Assembly: GCF_019075875.1 (NCBI RefSeq)
Contig: NZ_JAHOOZ010000001.1
Location: 248,001 to 312,000 of the forward strand
Source: Novosphingobium sp. G106
GTDB lineage: Bacteria; Pseudomonadota; Alphaproteobacteria; Sphingomonadales; Sphingomonadaceae
DNA length: 64,000 nt
Reading direction: 5' to 3'
The position numbers and the translations under genes are program-made. Positions 52,420-61,580 of this stretch are shown in pieces; the stretch's first letter is position 1; the number at the start of each line of letters is the position of its first letter. A model generated the notes under the pieces. The model saw only the letters and a list, made by a program, of their open reading frames with translations. It was not told the origin of the DNA and did no database searches.

Positions 52420-53721
52420 TCAGACCTTCAGTGTGATGCTCGCTCCCGGGTTGAAGGCAGCGCTGAGCGTGCCGTTCGATTGCTGGACCAATTGCGCGAT
52501 ATGGGCTTCCACGGCGGCATAGGTCTTCTGCTCGTCGCTGCCCGGCTCCTGCGCGGACGAGGTGGTGCTGAACCAGAACTTGAATTTGCGCCCTTCCGCG
52601 GCCGGATTGAGCGTACGCTGCGCCGCCTTGCCCAAGCGCGATTGATAGATGAGGTCGATCACCGAAAGCTCGGGATTCCCATTCTCGCCGTTCCCGCAGA
52701 AGATGTAGTGGTCGGCGGAAACGTGCTTAGCGAAGTTCTCGTCGAGATTATATTCCGAGGCGTGATGCTGCACTTTGAGCACATCAAGATGAATGCTGCC
52801 GCCTTCGAGAAAACCCGTCTGCTCAAGACCCGCGAGGATGAAATCCTGCTGCGAGTCTCCGGTGAGGAGGAGCCGCTTGCCATTCTCCTCGACCATGAAC
52901 ATCAGCGAGGCGATGTTCGGCGCTGTCACGCCCTTGTAGGGCGCGATCCCATTCCACCGGCTGCCGACCGTGGTGAGATCGCTCACGCCGTCGAGCTTCT
53001 CCTTGATCTCGCGGCGAACCCGGGCGAGCCCTGCATGCCCATCGGTGGATTCGAGCCAGGTATTCCAGCCCTTCTTCAGCGCCTCGAGCTCCTTGGTTCC
53101 CGGGCCGACGATTGTCAGGATCATCGAGCCGACGGGGATGGACTGCTGGTCGCGCCGCATCATAAGCAGTTTTGCCGGCCCCTGGGCGCCAGGCAGCTGG
53201 TTGGTGGGAATCTTGAGCAGATCGGCGGACGCGAGGCGTGACACCTTCAGTGCCTCGGGGATCGACAGCGCGATCTCCTGATAGACGATCCCCAAGCCCC
53301 TGAGCTCCGCGTCCCCAGTGGCGAGCAGGGTGGCGGCCGATGCCGCCAGCAGCTCCTCTACCTTGTCGGCGTTTTGTCCCACCTGGTCACGGAAGGCATT
53401 GTGCCAGATACCGCCGATCTCAGGCGGGCGGGGCACCTTGGGTTTGGGCTTCGGCGTGCCTTTCGCCTTGTGGTGATCGTAGAGCCGCCACTCGAGCTCG
53501 TCCTCGAGCAGCGCGAGGACGCCGGAAATGTGATCCTGATCGATATGCGACACGTAGACGTAGTCGATCTTGATGTTCCGGGTGCGTAGCTTCGCGAGCT
53601 CCTTGCGCACCACGCCTCGCATGCTGTCGTGCATGCCGCCGTCGCAGAGTATCCGGGCGCCGTCATTGGCCTCTAGGAGCAGGCAATCACCCTTCGACGA
53701 TTGGAAGATTTCAATCTTCAT
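52420..53721 (-). CDS. Metallo-beta-lactamase-fold hydrolase, ComEC-MBL-like
   Basis: A 433-residue protein. It starts with MKIEIFQSSKGDCLLLEANDG, typical of stand-alone relatives of the ComEC/Rec2 MBL domain. The metal motif is His59-Ile-Asp61-Gln-Asp63-His64 (SHIDQDHISG); the second and third are LLTGDSQQD and VQHHASE. An insertion of ~120 residues follows the HxDxDH motif. The family hydrolyses nucleic-acid or nucleotide phosphoesters. It lies 3 bp after the subtilase stop. MBL proteins of this type recur beside proteases in bacterial conflict loci; here the substrate is unknown. Confidence 0.8.
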   Translation of the reverse strand: MKIEIFQSSKGDCLLLEANDGARILCDGGMHDSMRGVVRKELAKLRTRNIKIDYVYVSHIDQDHISGVLALLEDELEWRLYDHHKAKGTPKPKPKVPRPPEIGGIWHNAFRDQVGQNADKVEELLAASAATLLATGDAELRGLGIVYQEIALSIPEALKVSRLASADLLKIPTNQLPGAQGPAKLLMMRRDQQSIPVGSMILTIVGPGTKELEALKKGWNTWLESTDGHAGLARVRREIKEKLDGVSDLTTVGSRWNGIAPYKGVTAPNIASLMFMVEENGKRLLLTGDSQQDFILAGLEQTGFLEGGSIHLDVLKVQHHASEYNLDENFAKHVSADHYIFCGNGENGNPELSVIDLIYQSRLGKAAQRTLNPAAEGRKFKFWFSTTSSAQEPGSDEQKTYAAVEAHIAQLVQQSNGTLSAAFNPGASITLKV

Positions 53722-53724
53722 CGC

Positions 53725-55884
53725 TCAGACCTCCCTGCGATCGCTGAACGTGCGCGCTTCGGCCACCGCCGCGGCAGCGTCGATGACGCCGAAACCGGCA
53801 TCATTCGCCCAGCTGTATGACGCGCCCGGAAGCGGCTTTGCCGTGCGTTGCAGGATGCCCGAGCATTGCGCGGAGGTGAGATCGGGATTGACCGCGAGCA
53901 TGAGCCCCACGACGCCCGTGACATAGGGGCTCGCCATGCTGGTCCCGGTCATCGAGAGCCATGCCTTGCCATCCTCGCTGAACCCTTTGGCCGCGACTAT
54001 GTCGGTGCCGGGCGCCGATACCTCGGGTTTGCAGCGACGGTCGCGCGTGGGACCTTGGCTGCTCGACGCGTTGATCCGCTGCTTGGTCTCGTCGAGATTG
54101 GCGACGGCGATGACGCGGTGGCCGCAAGCCAGCGAGCTGATCGAATGGGAATCGACATTGCTCTCCTCGGAAAAGAACGATGGGAAGCGGATGAGGCGCA
54201 CGCCCCGCTGACTGCCGACATCGATCGGATCGTCGCGCTCGATCCAGCAGTCGAAACGCCCATCTCTGACTTCCTCGCCAACGAGCCTGACCGTCCAGAC
54301 GCCCGATGCCACGCCGCGCAGATTCGCCCGGTCAAGATTGGGCGTGAGGTAGATTGCGGCGTAATTGGCGCCGTTGGTTGGATGATAGAGCTCATTGTAG
54401 ATCGAGACCGTCGTGCCGCTCGGCAGCCGCCGGTTCTCGACATATTCGCACGGCTTGACGGTGATCCATTCGCTCGACCCTGGGGCCTTCAGCATGACCG
54501 TCAGCCGATCTTGCGCGCCGTACCAAATTTCGAGCTCGTTCTCCGACATGTCCTCCATGCCGTTGCCGATCACCGTCCATTCCAGATCAACCGCAAGTCC
54601 GCTAGCGGCGATCTGACCGCTTGCGTGAATGCGCCCCATGACGAAGCCGAGATCGTCGTCACTCAGTGCTTTTTGCTGGCCGGCGTTGCCTGCCGCCACC
54701 GAGATAGCGCGTCCCGGGGTCGAGAGAAGCGCATCAAGCCAGCGTGAGACCCCGTTCGAGCCGTCATGTGCTGCACCGTTGGTGCCCAGACTGATGTTGA
54801 TCGAGATGGGTTTCTTCTCGCGCGCGGCGATCTCCAGAAGATATTCGACGGCATCGACTATCCGTGTCGTGTCAGTGAAAGTGGCCCGCCGTTCTTCGAG
54901 CGCCGTGTTTTGCAACGGTACGGAAATCAGCACGGCAGCAATCTCCGCCTTCGGGCAGACGCCGGCGTTACCCGCTGCGATACTGGCAACGTGCGTGCCG
55001 TGCGATCCCTCGCTCGATTGCGACTGCCTTTCGACATAGGTCGCGGGGAATTCCCCGGCCTTTTCCGCGGCGATCGCCGCGTTCAGCAGCGGCGCGGTCA
55101 ATTCGCTCCCATAATCGAACCGCGTCTTGCGATTGCCCGACGGCGGTTTGCGGGAGTCGCCACCCTGATCCCAGATCGAGAGGAACCGGGTTTTGCCTTG
55201 CGCATCGAGAAAATCCTCGTGGGCGAAGTCGAAACCGCCGACATCGATAATGCCTACGATGACACCTTGACCGTCCTTGTGCTCGGCTATCAGCGCGGCG
55301 TCGCCGACCGTTCGCGGCGTGGGAGCAGGGCCGCCATTGCGCACGACCGTTGGTCGGTCCAAGGTCAGCGGCTCGGAAGGGTGGACAAAGGCTATCTCGG
55401 GATCGCGCTCGAGATCCTTCAATGCCGAGACGGGGATCGCAGCTGAGACGAAATTGCGTCGGACAAGCACCTGCCGCCGCCGCTGCATCTCGCCGTCGCC
55501 GTCCTTTGCCGCAAGCGCTTCCAATTTTCGGATCGTTTTAGGGCTGGTGTCTCCAGACTCTCCAGATCGCACCAGTTCCACAAACACGTTCACGAAGGAG
55601 TTGTTCGCCTGCGGCTCATTCTTGAGCTTTGGACGCCTCTTAAGCCGCGGCCGACTTTCCCTTGGGGCTTCGGCCAGGCCGGACGAAAGAAGGTCGAGCC
55701 CGGCAGCCAGGCCAGGGGAACCTACTAAAGATTTGAGAGTCTGCAACGGTGCCTGGGCAGGAGCCGGAGAGCTCGCGACAATCGAACTCAGGTCAGAACG
55801 GAGAAGATTTACTTCGGCCGCACCGTTTCGGATGCATCGGAGTCGCGGATGAAGTTTGCGTGAAAAGCGGTCCTTACTTGCCAC
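53725..55884 (-). CDS. Subtilisin-family (S8) serine protease
   Basis: A 719-residue protein from a GTG. A ~200-residue N-terminal region without leader peptide includes a basic linker (RPRLKRRPKLKNEPQ) and may act as pro- or sensor region. The S8 catalytic triad is complete: Asp214 in GIIDVGGFDFAH, His298 in GSHGTHVASI, and Ser649 in SGTSMASPYVTG. A beta-rich insertion of ~200 residues separates the His and Ser blocks. Absence of a signal peptide suggests an intracellular protease. First gene of the leftward operon, 3 bp ahead of the MBL gene. Confidence 0.87.
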   Translation of the reverse strand: MASKDRFSRKLHPRLRCIRNGAAEVNLLRSDLSSIVASSPAPAQAPLQTLKSLVGSPGLAAGLDLLSSGLAEAPRESRPRLKRRPKLKNEPQANNSFVNVFVELVRSGESGDTSPKTIRKLEALAAKDGDGEMQRRRQVLVRRNFVSAAIPVSALKDLERDPEIAFVHPSEPLTLDRPTVVRNGGPAPTPRTVGDAALIAEHKDGQGVIVGIIDVGGFDFAHEDFLDAQGKTRFLSIWDQGGDSRKPPSGNRKTRFDYGSELTAPLLNAAIAAEKAGEFPATYVERQSQSSEGSHGTHVASIAAGNAGVCPKAEIAAVLISVPLQNTALEERRATFTDTTRIVDAVEYLLEIAAREKKPISINISLGTNGAAHDGSNGVSRWLDALLSTPGRAISVAAGNAGQQKALSDDDLGFVMGRIHASGQIAASGLAVDLEWTVIGNGMEDMSENELEIWYGAQDRLTVMLKAPGSSEWITVKPCEYVENRRLPSGTTVSIYNELYHPTNGANYAAIYLTPNLDRANLRGVASGVWTVRLVGEEVRDGRFDCWIERDDPIDVGSQRGVRLIRFPSFFSEESNVDSHSISSLACGHRVIAVANLDETKQRINASSSQGPTRDRRCKPEVSAPGTDIVAAKGFSEDGKAWLSMTGTSMASPYVTGVVGLMLAVNPDLTSAQCSGILQRTAKPLPGASYSWANDAGFGVIDAAAAVAEARTFSDRREV

Positions 55885-56425
55885 AACCTGTCCCCCGGCC
55901 CATCTGTTGCTTGGATAGCACGTGGTCGGCGAACCGTCTCAAAGAAATTGCTCCATTTAGGCGCTTTTAGGAGCAGGGAAGCGCAACATTATTTTTAACA
56001 GTCGCTATCTTGAGTGTTCGACCGGCGGCGGTCGCCGAGGAAAGCGCTTAAAGTTGTCGTACTGGTGGAGTGGGTCCTTTCCGTGCTGACATGGTTCGTT
56101 TTCAGCCCACGCGGCACTGCTTATCGTCGGTAGTGCAGACTGACGTGCGGGTTCAGCGGCTGGTGCGTTTGGCCTTAGCAGGCATTCGGCATTCAATTGG
56201 TCGATAGCGATCGCATCAAAACTGTGCGCATTAGCGCCCGTCTCAAGATTCCAACAATATTTACCGGTCAAAATTCATGGCATTTGCTCTGATGTTCACC
56301 AGCGTGTTTCTGATAACATCCATTATTAATAAATATAATATTTAAAAAGTTCGAGTCCCTCCCGTTAAAGCAATTGGTCGCCTGCCGCCGAAATTCCGGC
56401 CGTTCGAGCGCAGAAATGCGATCCC
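55885..56425. other. Intergenic region, probable promoter of the subtilase operon
   Basis: About 540 bases. AT-rich segments at 55985-56000 and 56320-56350 could be promoters. A leftward frame at 56005-56271 (88 codons, TTG start) has no recognisable motif and is not called. No mobile-element signature is seen. Confidence 0.45.
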
Positions 56426-57085
56426 TCAAAGGTGCCGCTCGTTCAGATTAGCCTTGCCTGCGAGGGGTCCAGCACCAACGAAAAGTTCGGTTGCCTGATG
56501 CGCCCATGCACGCCGTTGCTCGGAATCAGGCAAGCGCGAAGTTAGAATTGCGGTGCTGAGCCAGCCAGAAAGAAGAGTAAGGAACAGTTCGGCGATTTCT
56601 CGCGGTTCTCTGTATTCACCTGTCTCGCGCTGCAAGCGTGCGGCGATTTCGTCAGTGAGATATTCTACTCCCAATTTCATTCTCTCTTCCGCGATCGCCG
56701 CAAGTTCCGGGAACCTCCCGGACTCACTGTAGAGCAAGCGATTGATGTGAATGAACTCGGGGCTCGTGCCAGCACGAATGGCGAGATCTCCATAGGCAAG
56801 CAGCAACTCGCTCACGCTGGTATCAGTCTCGATTGGTGTGCTGTTCGCGCCGCTGCCCCATTCGGCGGTGTGCTTTGCGACCATCGCTCTGAAAAGGTCA
56901 GCCTTCGTCGGGAACCTAGAATAGAGCGTGGTCTTGGAAACCCGCGCTGCCGCCGCCACAGCTGCCATAGTTGCATGGCCATAGCCCTTATCGAAGAAGA
57001 CCAGGCTGGCCTCGCGGATCAGGTGATCCTCGATAGCCCCCAGATCGTTGGCCTTGGGTCGCCCGCGCGAACGTCGCTCGATCAT
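56426..57085 (-). CDS. TetR-family transcriptional regulator
   Basis: A 219-residue protein with an N-terminal RRSRGRPK arm and HTH REASLVFFDKGYGHATMAAVAAAARVSKTTLYSRFPTKADLFRAMV, followed by an AefR-like C-terminal domain (FIHINRLLYSESGRFPEL, FLTLLSGWLSTAIL). ATG 57085 is preferred to TTG 57088. Divergent from the PQQ-dependent dehydrogenase gene, with a perfect operator-like dyad between them, so it probably represses that gene and itself. Confidence 0.86.
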   Translation of the reverse strand: MIERRSRGRPKANDLGAIEDHLIREASLVFFDKGYGHATMAAVAAAARVSKTTLYSRFPTKADLFRAMVAKHTAEWGSGANSTPIETDTSVSELLLAYGDLAIRAGTSPEFIHINRLLYSESGRFPELAAIAEERMKLGVEYLTDEIAARLQRETGEYREPREIAELFLTLLSGWLSTAILTSRLPDSEQRRAWAHQATELFVGAGPLAGKANLNERHL

Positions 57086-57143
57086 CAATAGTTATCTCCG
57101 AACGGTCTTGCGGACTGGTACATGGGCCTGATAAACCGGAAAC

Positions 57144-57157
57144 GTACAAAATTGTAC
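57144..57157. promoter_or_regulatory. TetR operator GTACAA-AA-TTGTAC
   Basis: A perfect 6-bp-arm inverted repeat in the divergent gap between the TetR gene and the PQQ dehydrogenase gene. The arms GTACAA/TTGTAC resemble operators of AcrR/AefR-type TetR proteins. Confidence 0.55.
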
Positions 57158-57219
57158 TATTGTTTGCGCCCAGGCTCCGTTAGGCACCGCACGAGACAAA
57201 GGCTACGGGTGAGGTGATC

Positions 57220-59392
57220 ATGCAGCGGCGGACCTTCATGGGGGAATATCGGGCGCCTCAGGCGGCAAACTTGCGACTGCGCAAGCGGGCGCTCACTCAG
57301 CGATCCCTTGTTTGCGCCGCGTTCTTGGTTGGTGCAGCCACAATGGCTGCGGCGAAGAGCGGGCAGGATACCGACTGGCGCGTCTATGGCGGCAATGCCG
57401 CAGGACAGCGCTATTCCGAGCTGGACCAAATCAATCGATTGAATGTTTCCCGCCTTCAAGTGGCGTGGCGATATGACAGCGGGGAAGGAACGCTTCAGAC
57501 CAGCCCGCTGGTCGTCGGGCGAACCGTGTTCGGCTATACCCCGGAACAGGCGGCCATCGCGCTCGATGCGACGACGGGCCGCCTCTTGTGGCGTTTCCAG
57601 CCCGGCAGTGGCAGCAAACAGCCTGCCCGCGGGATGACCTACTGGGAAAGCGGATCAGATCGGCGGCTGTTCGTGACCAACAAGAATGACATGTGGGCAC
57701 TTGATCCCGCGACCGGAAATCCCATCGCCGCCTTCGGCGAGGGCGGCAAGATCGACCTGCGCAAGAACCTGGGGCTGGGTAGCGCCAACAGCAACGCGGT
57801 GTTCCTGACCACGCCCGGCGTTATCTACAAGGACGTCATCATTACGGGGTTCCGCACCTCCGAAGCGCCCCCCGGCGGCGCCCGGCGACATCCGTGCATA
57901 CGACGTGCGAACTGGCAAACTGCGCTGGACGTTCCACACGATTCCCCGGCCGGGCGAGGCCGGTCATGAGACCTGGCCCGCCGAAGCATGGCGCACCGCC
58001 GGCGGCGCCAACGCATGGGCGGGAATGGTCGTCGACGAGAAACGGGGAATCGTCTTCGCCCCGACGGGGTCGACGGCCTACGACTTCTTCGGCGGTGATC
58101 GGCTGGGTAACAATCTCTATGCCAACAGCCTGATTGCGCTCGATGCCAATACCGGCAAGCGCCTGTGGCATTTCCAGGCCGTGCACCACGACATCTGGGA
58201 CCGCGACTTTCCTTCGCCGCCCGTGCTGTTGACGGTTCGGCACAACGGGAAAATGGTCGATGCGGTCGCACAGGCGACGAAGCAGGGCTTTCTGTTCGTG
58301 TTCGACCGCGTGACCGGCAAGCCGCTTTTTCCGATCGAGGAACGCCCGGTTCCGGCCAGCGACGTTCCAGGCGAAAAGGCCGCGCCCACACAACCGTTCG
58401 CGCTCAAACCCGAGCCGTTCGCGCGGCAGCTCCTGACGGAGGACATGCTGACGACGCGAACGCCGGAAGCGCGTGCCGCCGTGCTCAGTCGGTTTCGCGA
58501 GATGCGCAGCGCGGGGTTGTTCGTTCCGTTCGCGCTCGACAAGCAAACGGTCGTCTTTCCGGGATTCGATGGCGGCGCGGAATGGGGCGGCCAAGCGGTC
58601 GATCCTTCGGGAGTGATCTACATCAACGGGACGGACGTCCCCTATTACTCGGGTTTGCGCCCAAACAAGACGACCAGCGCAACTCCGCTCGGCGAACGGA
58701 TTTATGTGGAACAATGCTCGGGTTGCCACGGTGTCGACCGCCAGGGCACCCCGCCGCAAATGCCGACGGTGGTAGGCGTCCAGTTCCGCCGTGAGCGCCC
58801 ACAAGTCGATGCGCTGATCCAGAGCGGAACAGGGCGCATGCCAGGCTTTCCGCAATTGAGCGCAGAAGAGCGGGCCTCAGTCATCGATTACCTGATGGGC
58901 GCGTCCCGCATGGGGGATTCCGATTTGCACTCCTTGATCGGAGACATGCGGGGCCTTCCCTATCTTTTCTCCAACTATAACCGCTTCAACGACCCCGATG
59001 GCTATCCCGCAGTCAAGCCGCCGTGGGGCACCCTGAGCGCGATCGATCTCAACACCGGCGAATATCGTTGGCGTGTCCCATTGGGCGAATATCCGGCCCT
59101 GGTCGCCCAGGGGGTGCTCGGCACGGGATCCGAAAACTACGGCGGACCATTGGTGACGCGAAGCGGGCTGGTAATCATTGCCGCCACCGTTTTCGATCGG
59201 AAGATGCGCGCGTTCGATAGCCGCAACGGAGCGCTGCTGTGGCAGACCGAGCTTCCTTACACCGGACTGGCGACGCCGATCACTTATATGATCGATGGAC
59301 GACAGTACGTGCTCATTGCGACAAGCGGTGGCCGTGACCCGAAAGGCCCGAAGGGCTCAGCGTATGTTGCGTTCTCGCTTCCAAGCCGATGA
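57220..59392 (+). pseudogene. PQQ-dependent dehydrogenase with inserted cytochrome c domain, frameshifted
   Basis: The first frame (57220-~57873) has an N-terminal hydrophobic export segment (SLVCAAFLVGAATMAAA) and propeller blades: DWRVYGGNAAGQRYSELDQINRLNVSRLQVAWRYD and FGYTPEQAAIALDATTGRLLWRF. The second frame continues as [25 protein letters not shown] through more blades, a haem-binding CSGCH with MPGFP near 58715-58850, and last blades to 59392. The break is at six C (57868-57873); removing one C gives 2172 bases, 724 codons. Intact relatives oxidise alcohols, aldoses or cyclitols in the periplasm. An ATG start at 57220 follows GGTGAGG. Confidence 0.85.
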
Positions 59393-59619
59393 TGCAGTCA
59401 GAAACGGCAGGTCTGGTCGCGAAGCTTTTATCGCATTGGTCGCGCCTTGCTGTGGAACCCGAGTGATCGACGGTAGCTTCAGGAGCCGCCGACTTTTCGG
59501 CCGTTCAACCGCACGCAACCGTCTCCCGAAAGGGGGCCTTCGTTCAGTCGGCCCGATGCGCACCTAATTGCAGACGCATTTCGGGGTGACCGCGGGCCGC
59601 GGGAGGTTTGCCAGCCGCC
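59393..59619. other. Intergenic region with dispersed motif copy B
   Basis: No gene recognised. At 59486-59510 lies CCGCCGACTTTTCGGCC followed by GTTCAACC, close to the motif at 46232-46255. A terminator role is possible through CCGAC...GTCGG-like pairing at its edges. Confidence 0.4.
59486..59510. repeat. Dispersed intergenic motif, copy B
   Basis: Matches 46232-46255 except for one inserted T and an A-to-G change in the following bases. Both copies lie downstream of genes, outside coding sequence. Confidence 0.35.
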
Positions 59620-59877
59620 TTATGTACGATCCTTCGGTTCAGGCCCCGCGAGCACCTGGGCAGCATAGACTCCCGCTGCAAGGATACGATCCGACAATGG
59701 CGTACCTTCCACCGATCGCGCGAGCTGCAGCGCGCCGATGAGGGGCGCGTAGATGCCGAGCGCAACGCCCTCCGGATCATCGGTCTCCGGCGGAAGCGTC
59801 AACGCCATCTCAAACCCGGCATGTTTCAACGCTGCGGGGGCGATATCCTGTGGGCCCCGGTAAAAGCGCCCACTCAC
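59620..59877 (-). pseudogene. C-terminal fragment of a TetR-family regulator
   Basis: An 85-codon leftward frame whose main part (EMALTLPPETDDPEGVALG, then YAPLIGALQLARSVEGTPLSDRIL, then AGVYAAQVLAG) matches the C-terminal helices of TetR proteins of the TetR_C_13-like kind. The N-terminal HTH domain is absent: no related sequence extends beyond about 59880, where the 3-hydroxyacyl-CoA dehydrogenase leader begins. It is therefore a truncated remnant, possibly removed at its 5' end by the rearrangement that brought in the dehydrogenase. Confidence 0.65.
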
Positions 59878-59943
59878 GGTCTAGGCAATGCCTTTGCGCC
59901 GGATTAGGCCCTGCGCTTTGCTGCAGGTGCGAAGGAATCTGGA

Positions 59944-60813
59944 ATGAGTGTCGTGGGGGTCATTGGTGCGGGGCAGATGGGTCAGGGTATTGCCCAGACC
60001 GCGGCACAATTCGGCCACTACGTCCTGCTGACCGACGTCTCCCTGGACGTCGCGGAGAAGGGCAAAGCGGGCATCGCCAAGGCGCTCGACAAGCTGGTGA
60101 GCCGCAGCAGGCTCGATGCGGCCGAAGCCAAGACCATCCTCCAGCGCATCATCCCAATCAGCGAGTACGGTCCGATGACTGAAGCTGGGATCATCATCGA
60201 GGCGGCGACCGAGCGTGAGGAGATCAAGCACAAGATTTTCGAGGAAGCGGTGAAGGTGCTGCGCCCGGATGCAATCCTGGCATCCAACACCAGCTCGATT
60301 CCGATCACCCGCATGGCCGCGCGCGTTCCCGATCCCTCGCGCTTCATCGGCATGCACTTCTTCAATCCGGTGCCGGTGATGGGCCTGATCGAAGTGATCC
60401 CGGGCCTACCCACCTCGAAAGAAACCACCGCCAAGGCCCGCGCCTTCTGCGAAAGCCTGCGCAAGGAAGTGGTGCTCGCGGGCGACGAGCCGGGCTTCGT
60501 CGTCAACCGCATCCTCTGCCCGATGCTCAACGAGGCGATCTTCGTGCTCGGCGCCGGCATGGGCTCGATCGAGGATATCGACACCGGTTGCCGCATCGGC
60601 CTCAACCACCCGATGGGCCCGCTGACGCTGGCCGATTTCATTGGGCTCGACACGCTCTTCGAGATCATTAAGGTGCTCTACAAGACCACCGGCGACAGCA
60701 AGTACCGCCCAGCGCCGCTGCTGGTGAAGTACGTCGAAGCCGGCTGGATCGGCCGCAAAGTCGGCCGCGGCTTCTACGACTACACAGGCGACAAGCCCGT
60801 CCCGACGCGCTGA
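59944..60813 (+). CDS. 3-hydroxyacyl-CoA dehydrogenase
   Basis: A 289-residue single-domain-pair enzyme of the 3-hydroxybutyryl-CoA dehydrogenase type. It has the NAD motif GVIGAGQMGQGIAQ, catalytic His in MHFFNPVPVMGLIEVI, catalytic Glu region, SNTSSI, EPGFVVNRIL, and the C-terminal helical domain GLNHPMGPLTLADFIGLD. It oxidises 3-hydroxyacyl-CoA to 3-ketoacyl-CoA in beta-oxidation or aromatic-acid CoA pathways. The ATG follows GGA. No hydratase or thiolase is beside it here. Confidence 0.9.
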   Translation: MSVVGVIGAGQMGQGIAQTAAQFGHYVLLTDVSLDVAEKGKAGIAKALDKLVSRSRLDAAEAKTILQRIIPISEYGPMTEAGIIIEAATEREEIKHKIFEEAVKVLRPDAILASNTSSIPITRMAARVPDPSRFIGMHFFNPVPVMGLIEVIPGLPTSKETTAKARAFCESLRKEVVLAGDEPGFVVNRILCPMLNEAIFVLGAGMGSIEDIDTGCRIGLNHPMGPLTLADFIGLDTLFEIIKVLYKTTGDSKYRPAPLLVKYVEAGWIGRKVGRGFYDYTGDKPVPTR

Positions 60814-61197
60814 CCAAGTCCATGGGAAAAGTGTGTCTTTCCGCCAACCGAGCCGACGTTCGGCCGCCCGAACGGCATCCGTGGAAGCTGCCGTTCGTTC
60901 AGCGGCTCCGGCGGGGCGATTAAGCCCCTCAAGGCGCAGATTTGCGCCTCGACCCGCTATGCCCAGTAGCAGTCGTTGGATGGCAGAAAATTTTTTCCCT
61001 CCTGCGAAGCGCTTAGAGGATGAGAAGTCGCGTCACTTTTGCGTATCGAGCGCGTGTCGAGCAGGTCCGCAGAGGATGACGAACGGCCCGCAGTCCCCCA
61101 TTAGTTTCAAAGTCTATCGATGGGCCAGATGGATGGCATTTGCGTGAAAATAGACAATCCGTGTGGCGCATTGCAGAATCAAAGCTATGATATACTG
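60814..61197. other. Intergenic region with three consecutive stem-loops
   Basis: No gene recognised. Perfect inverted repeats: CGTTCGG-ccgc-CCGAACG at 60857-60874, GGGGC-gattaa-GCCCC at 60913-60928, and AGGCGCA-gatt-TGCGCCT at 60932-60949. One or more may end transcription of the dehydrogenase gene. No long T tract follows. Confidence 0.5.
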
Positions 61198-61461
61198 ATG
61201 GGGTGGGAGCATGATCATTATCGGGCGACGTGCACAGATTGCGGCCGAACAGGAACCGTCATAATATCATCTGATGACTGGGGAAGGCGTGCGCGCCGTT
61301 ATGAGGGCTTCGATAATATCGAGCCTTCAAGCACGGCGGTCGGACGGGCACGGCAAGATCGCCGCGAGATGATCGGTCGCTGCGCATGCGGCAGCACCAA
61401 AATAGCGCAAGGCAGTCCGGTACCGCCGCCCATATCCAACGACAGTGGATTTTCGCGCTGA
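61198..61461 (+). CDS. Small zinc-ribbon-like protein
   Basis: An 87-residue protein from the ATG at 61198 (MGWEHDHYRATCTDCG). In-frame ATGs upstream (61120, 61129) would add up to 26 residues that look unrelated. Two Cys pairs, CTDC near residue 12 and CAC in GRCACGSTK near residue 70, could bind one zinc ion. The segment IISSDDWGRRARRYEGFDN is strongly polar. Role unknown. It lies 120 bp upstream of the double-ATPase protein in the same direction. Confidence 0.55.
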   Translation: MGWEHDHYRATCTDCGRTGTVIISSDDWGRRARRYEGFDNIEPSSTAVGRARQDRREMIGRCACGSTKIAQGSPVPPPISNDSGFSR

Positions 61462-61580
61462 CAACGCGGTGCATATCAGCCAGTAGGATCGGAGTGGCCT
61501 CGCGGAAGAGGCAAAGTGCCGATTGGCAGGGGGGAATTATTGTTTTCGACCAATCCAGTAGCGCTTGCTTTTGATCGGGT

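Noticed and set aside
56005..56271. 88-codon leftward frame in the subtilase promoter region
   Set aside because: TTG start without ribosome-binding site, low-complexity Pro/Arg end, nothing recognisable.
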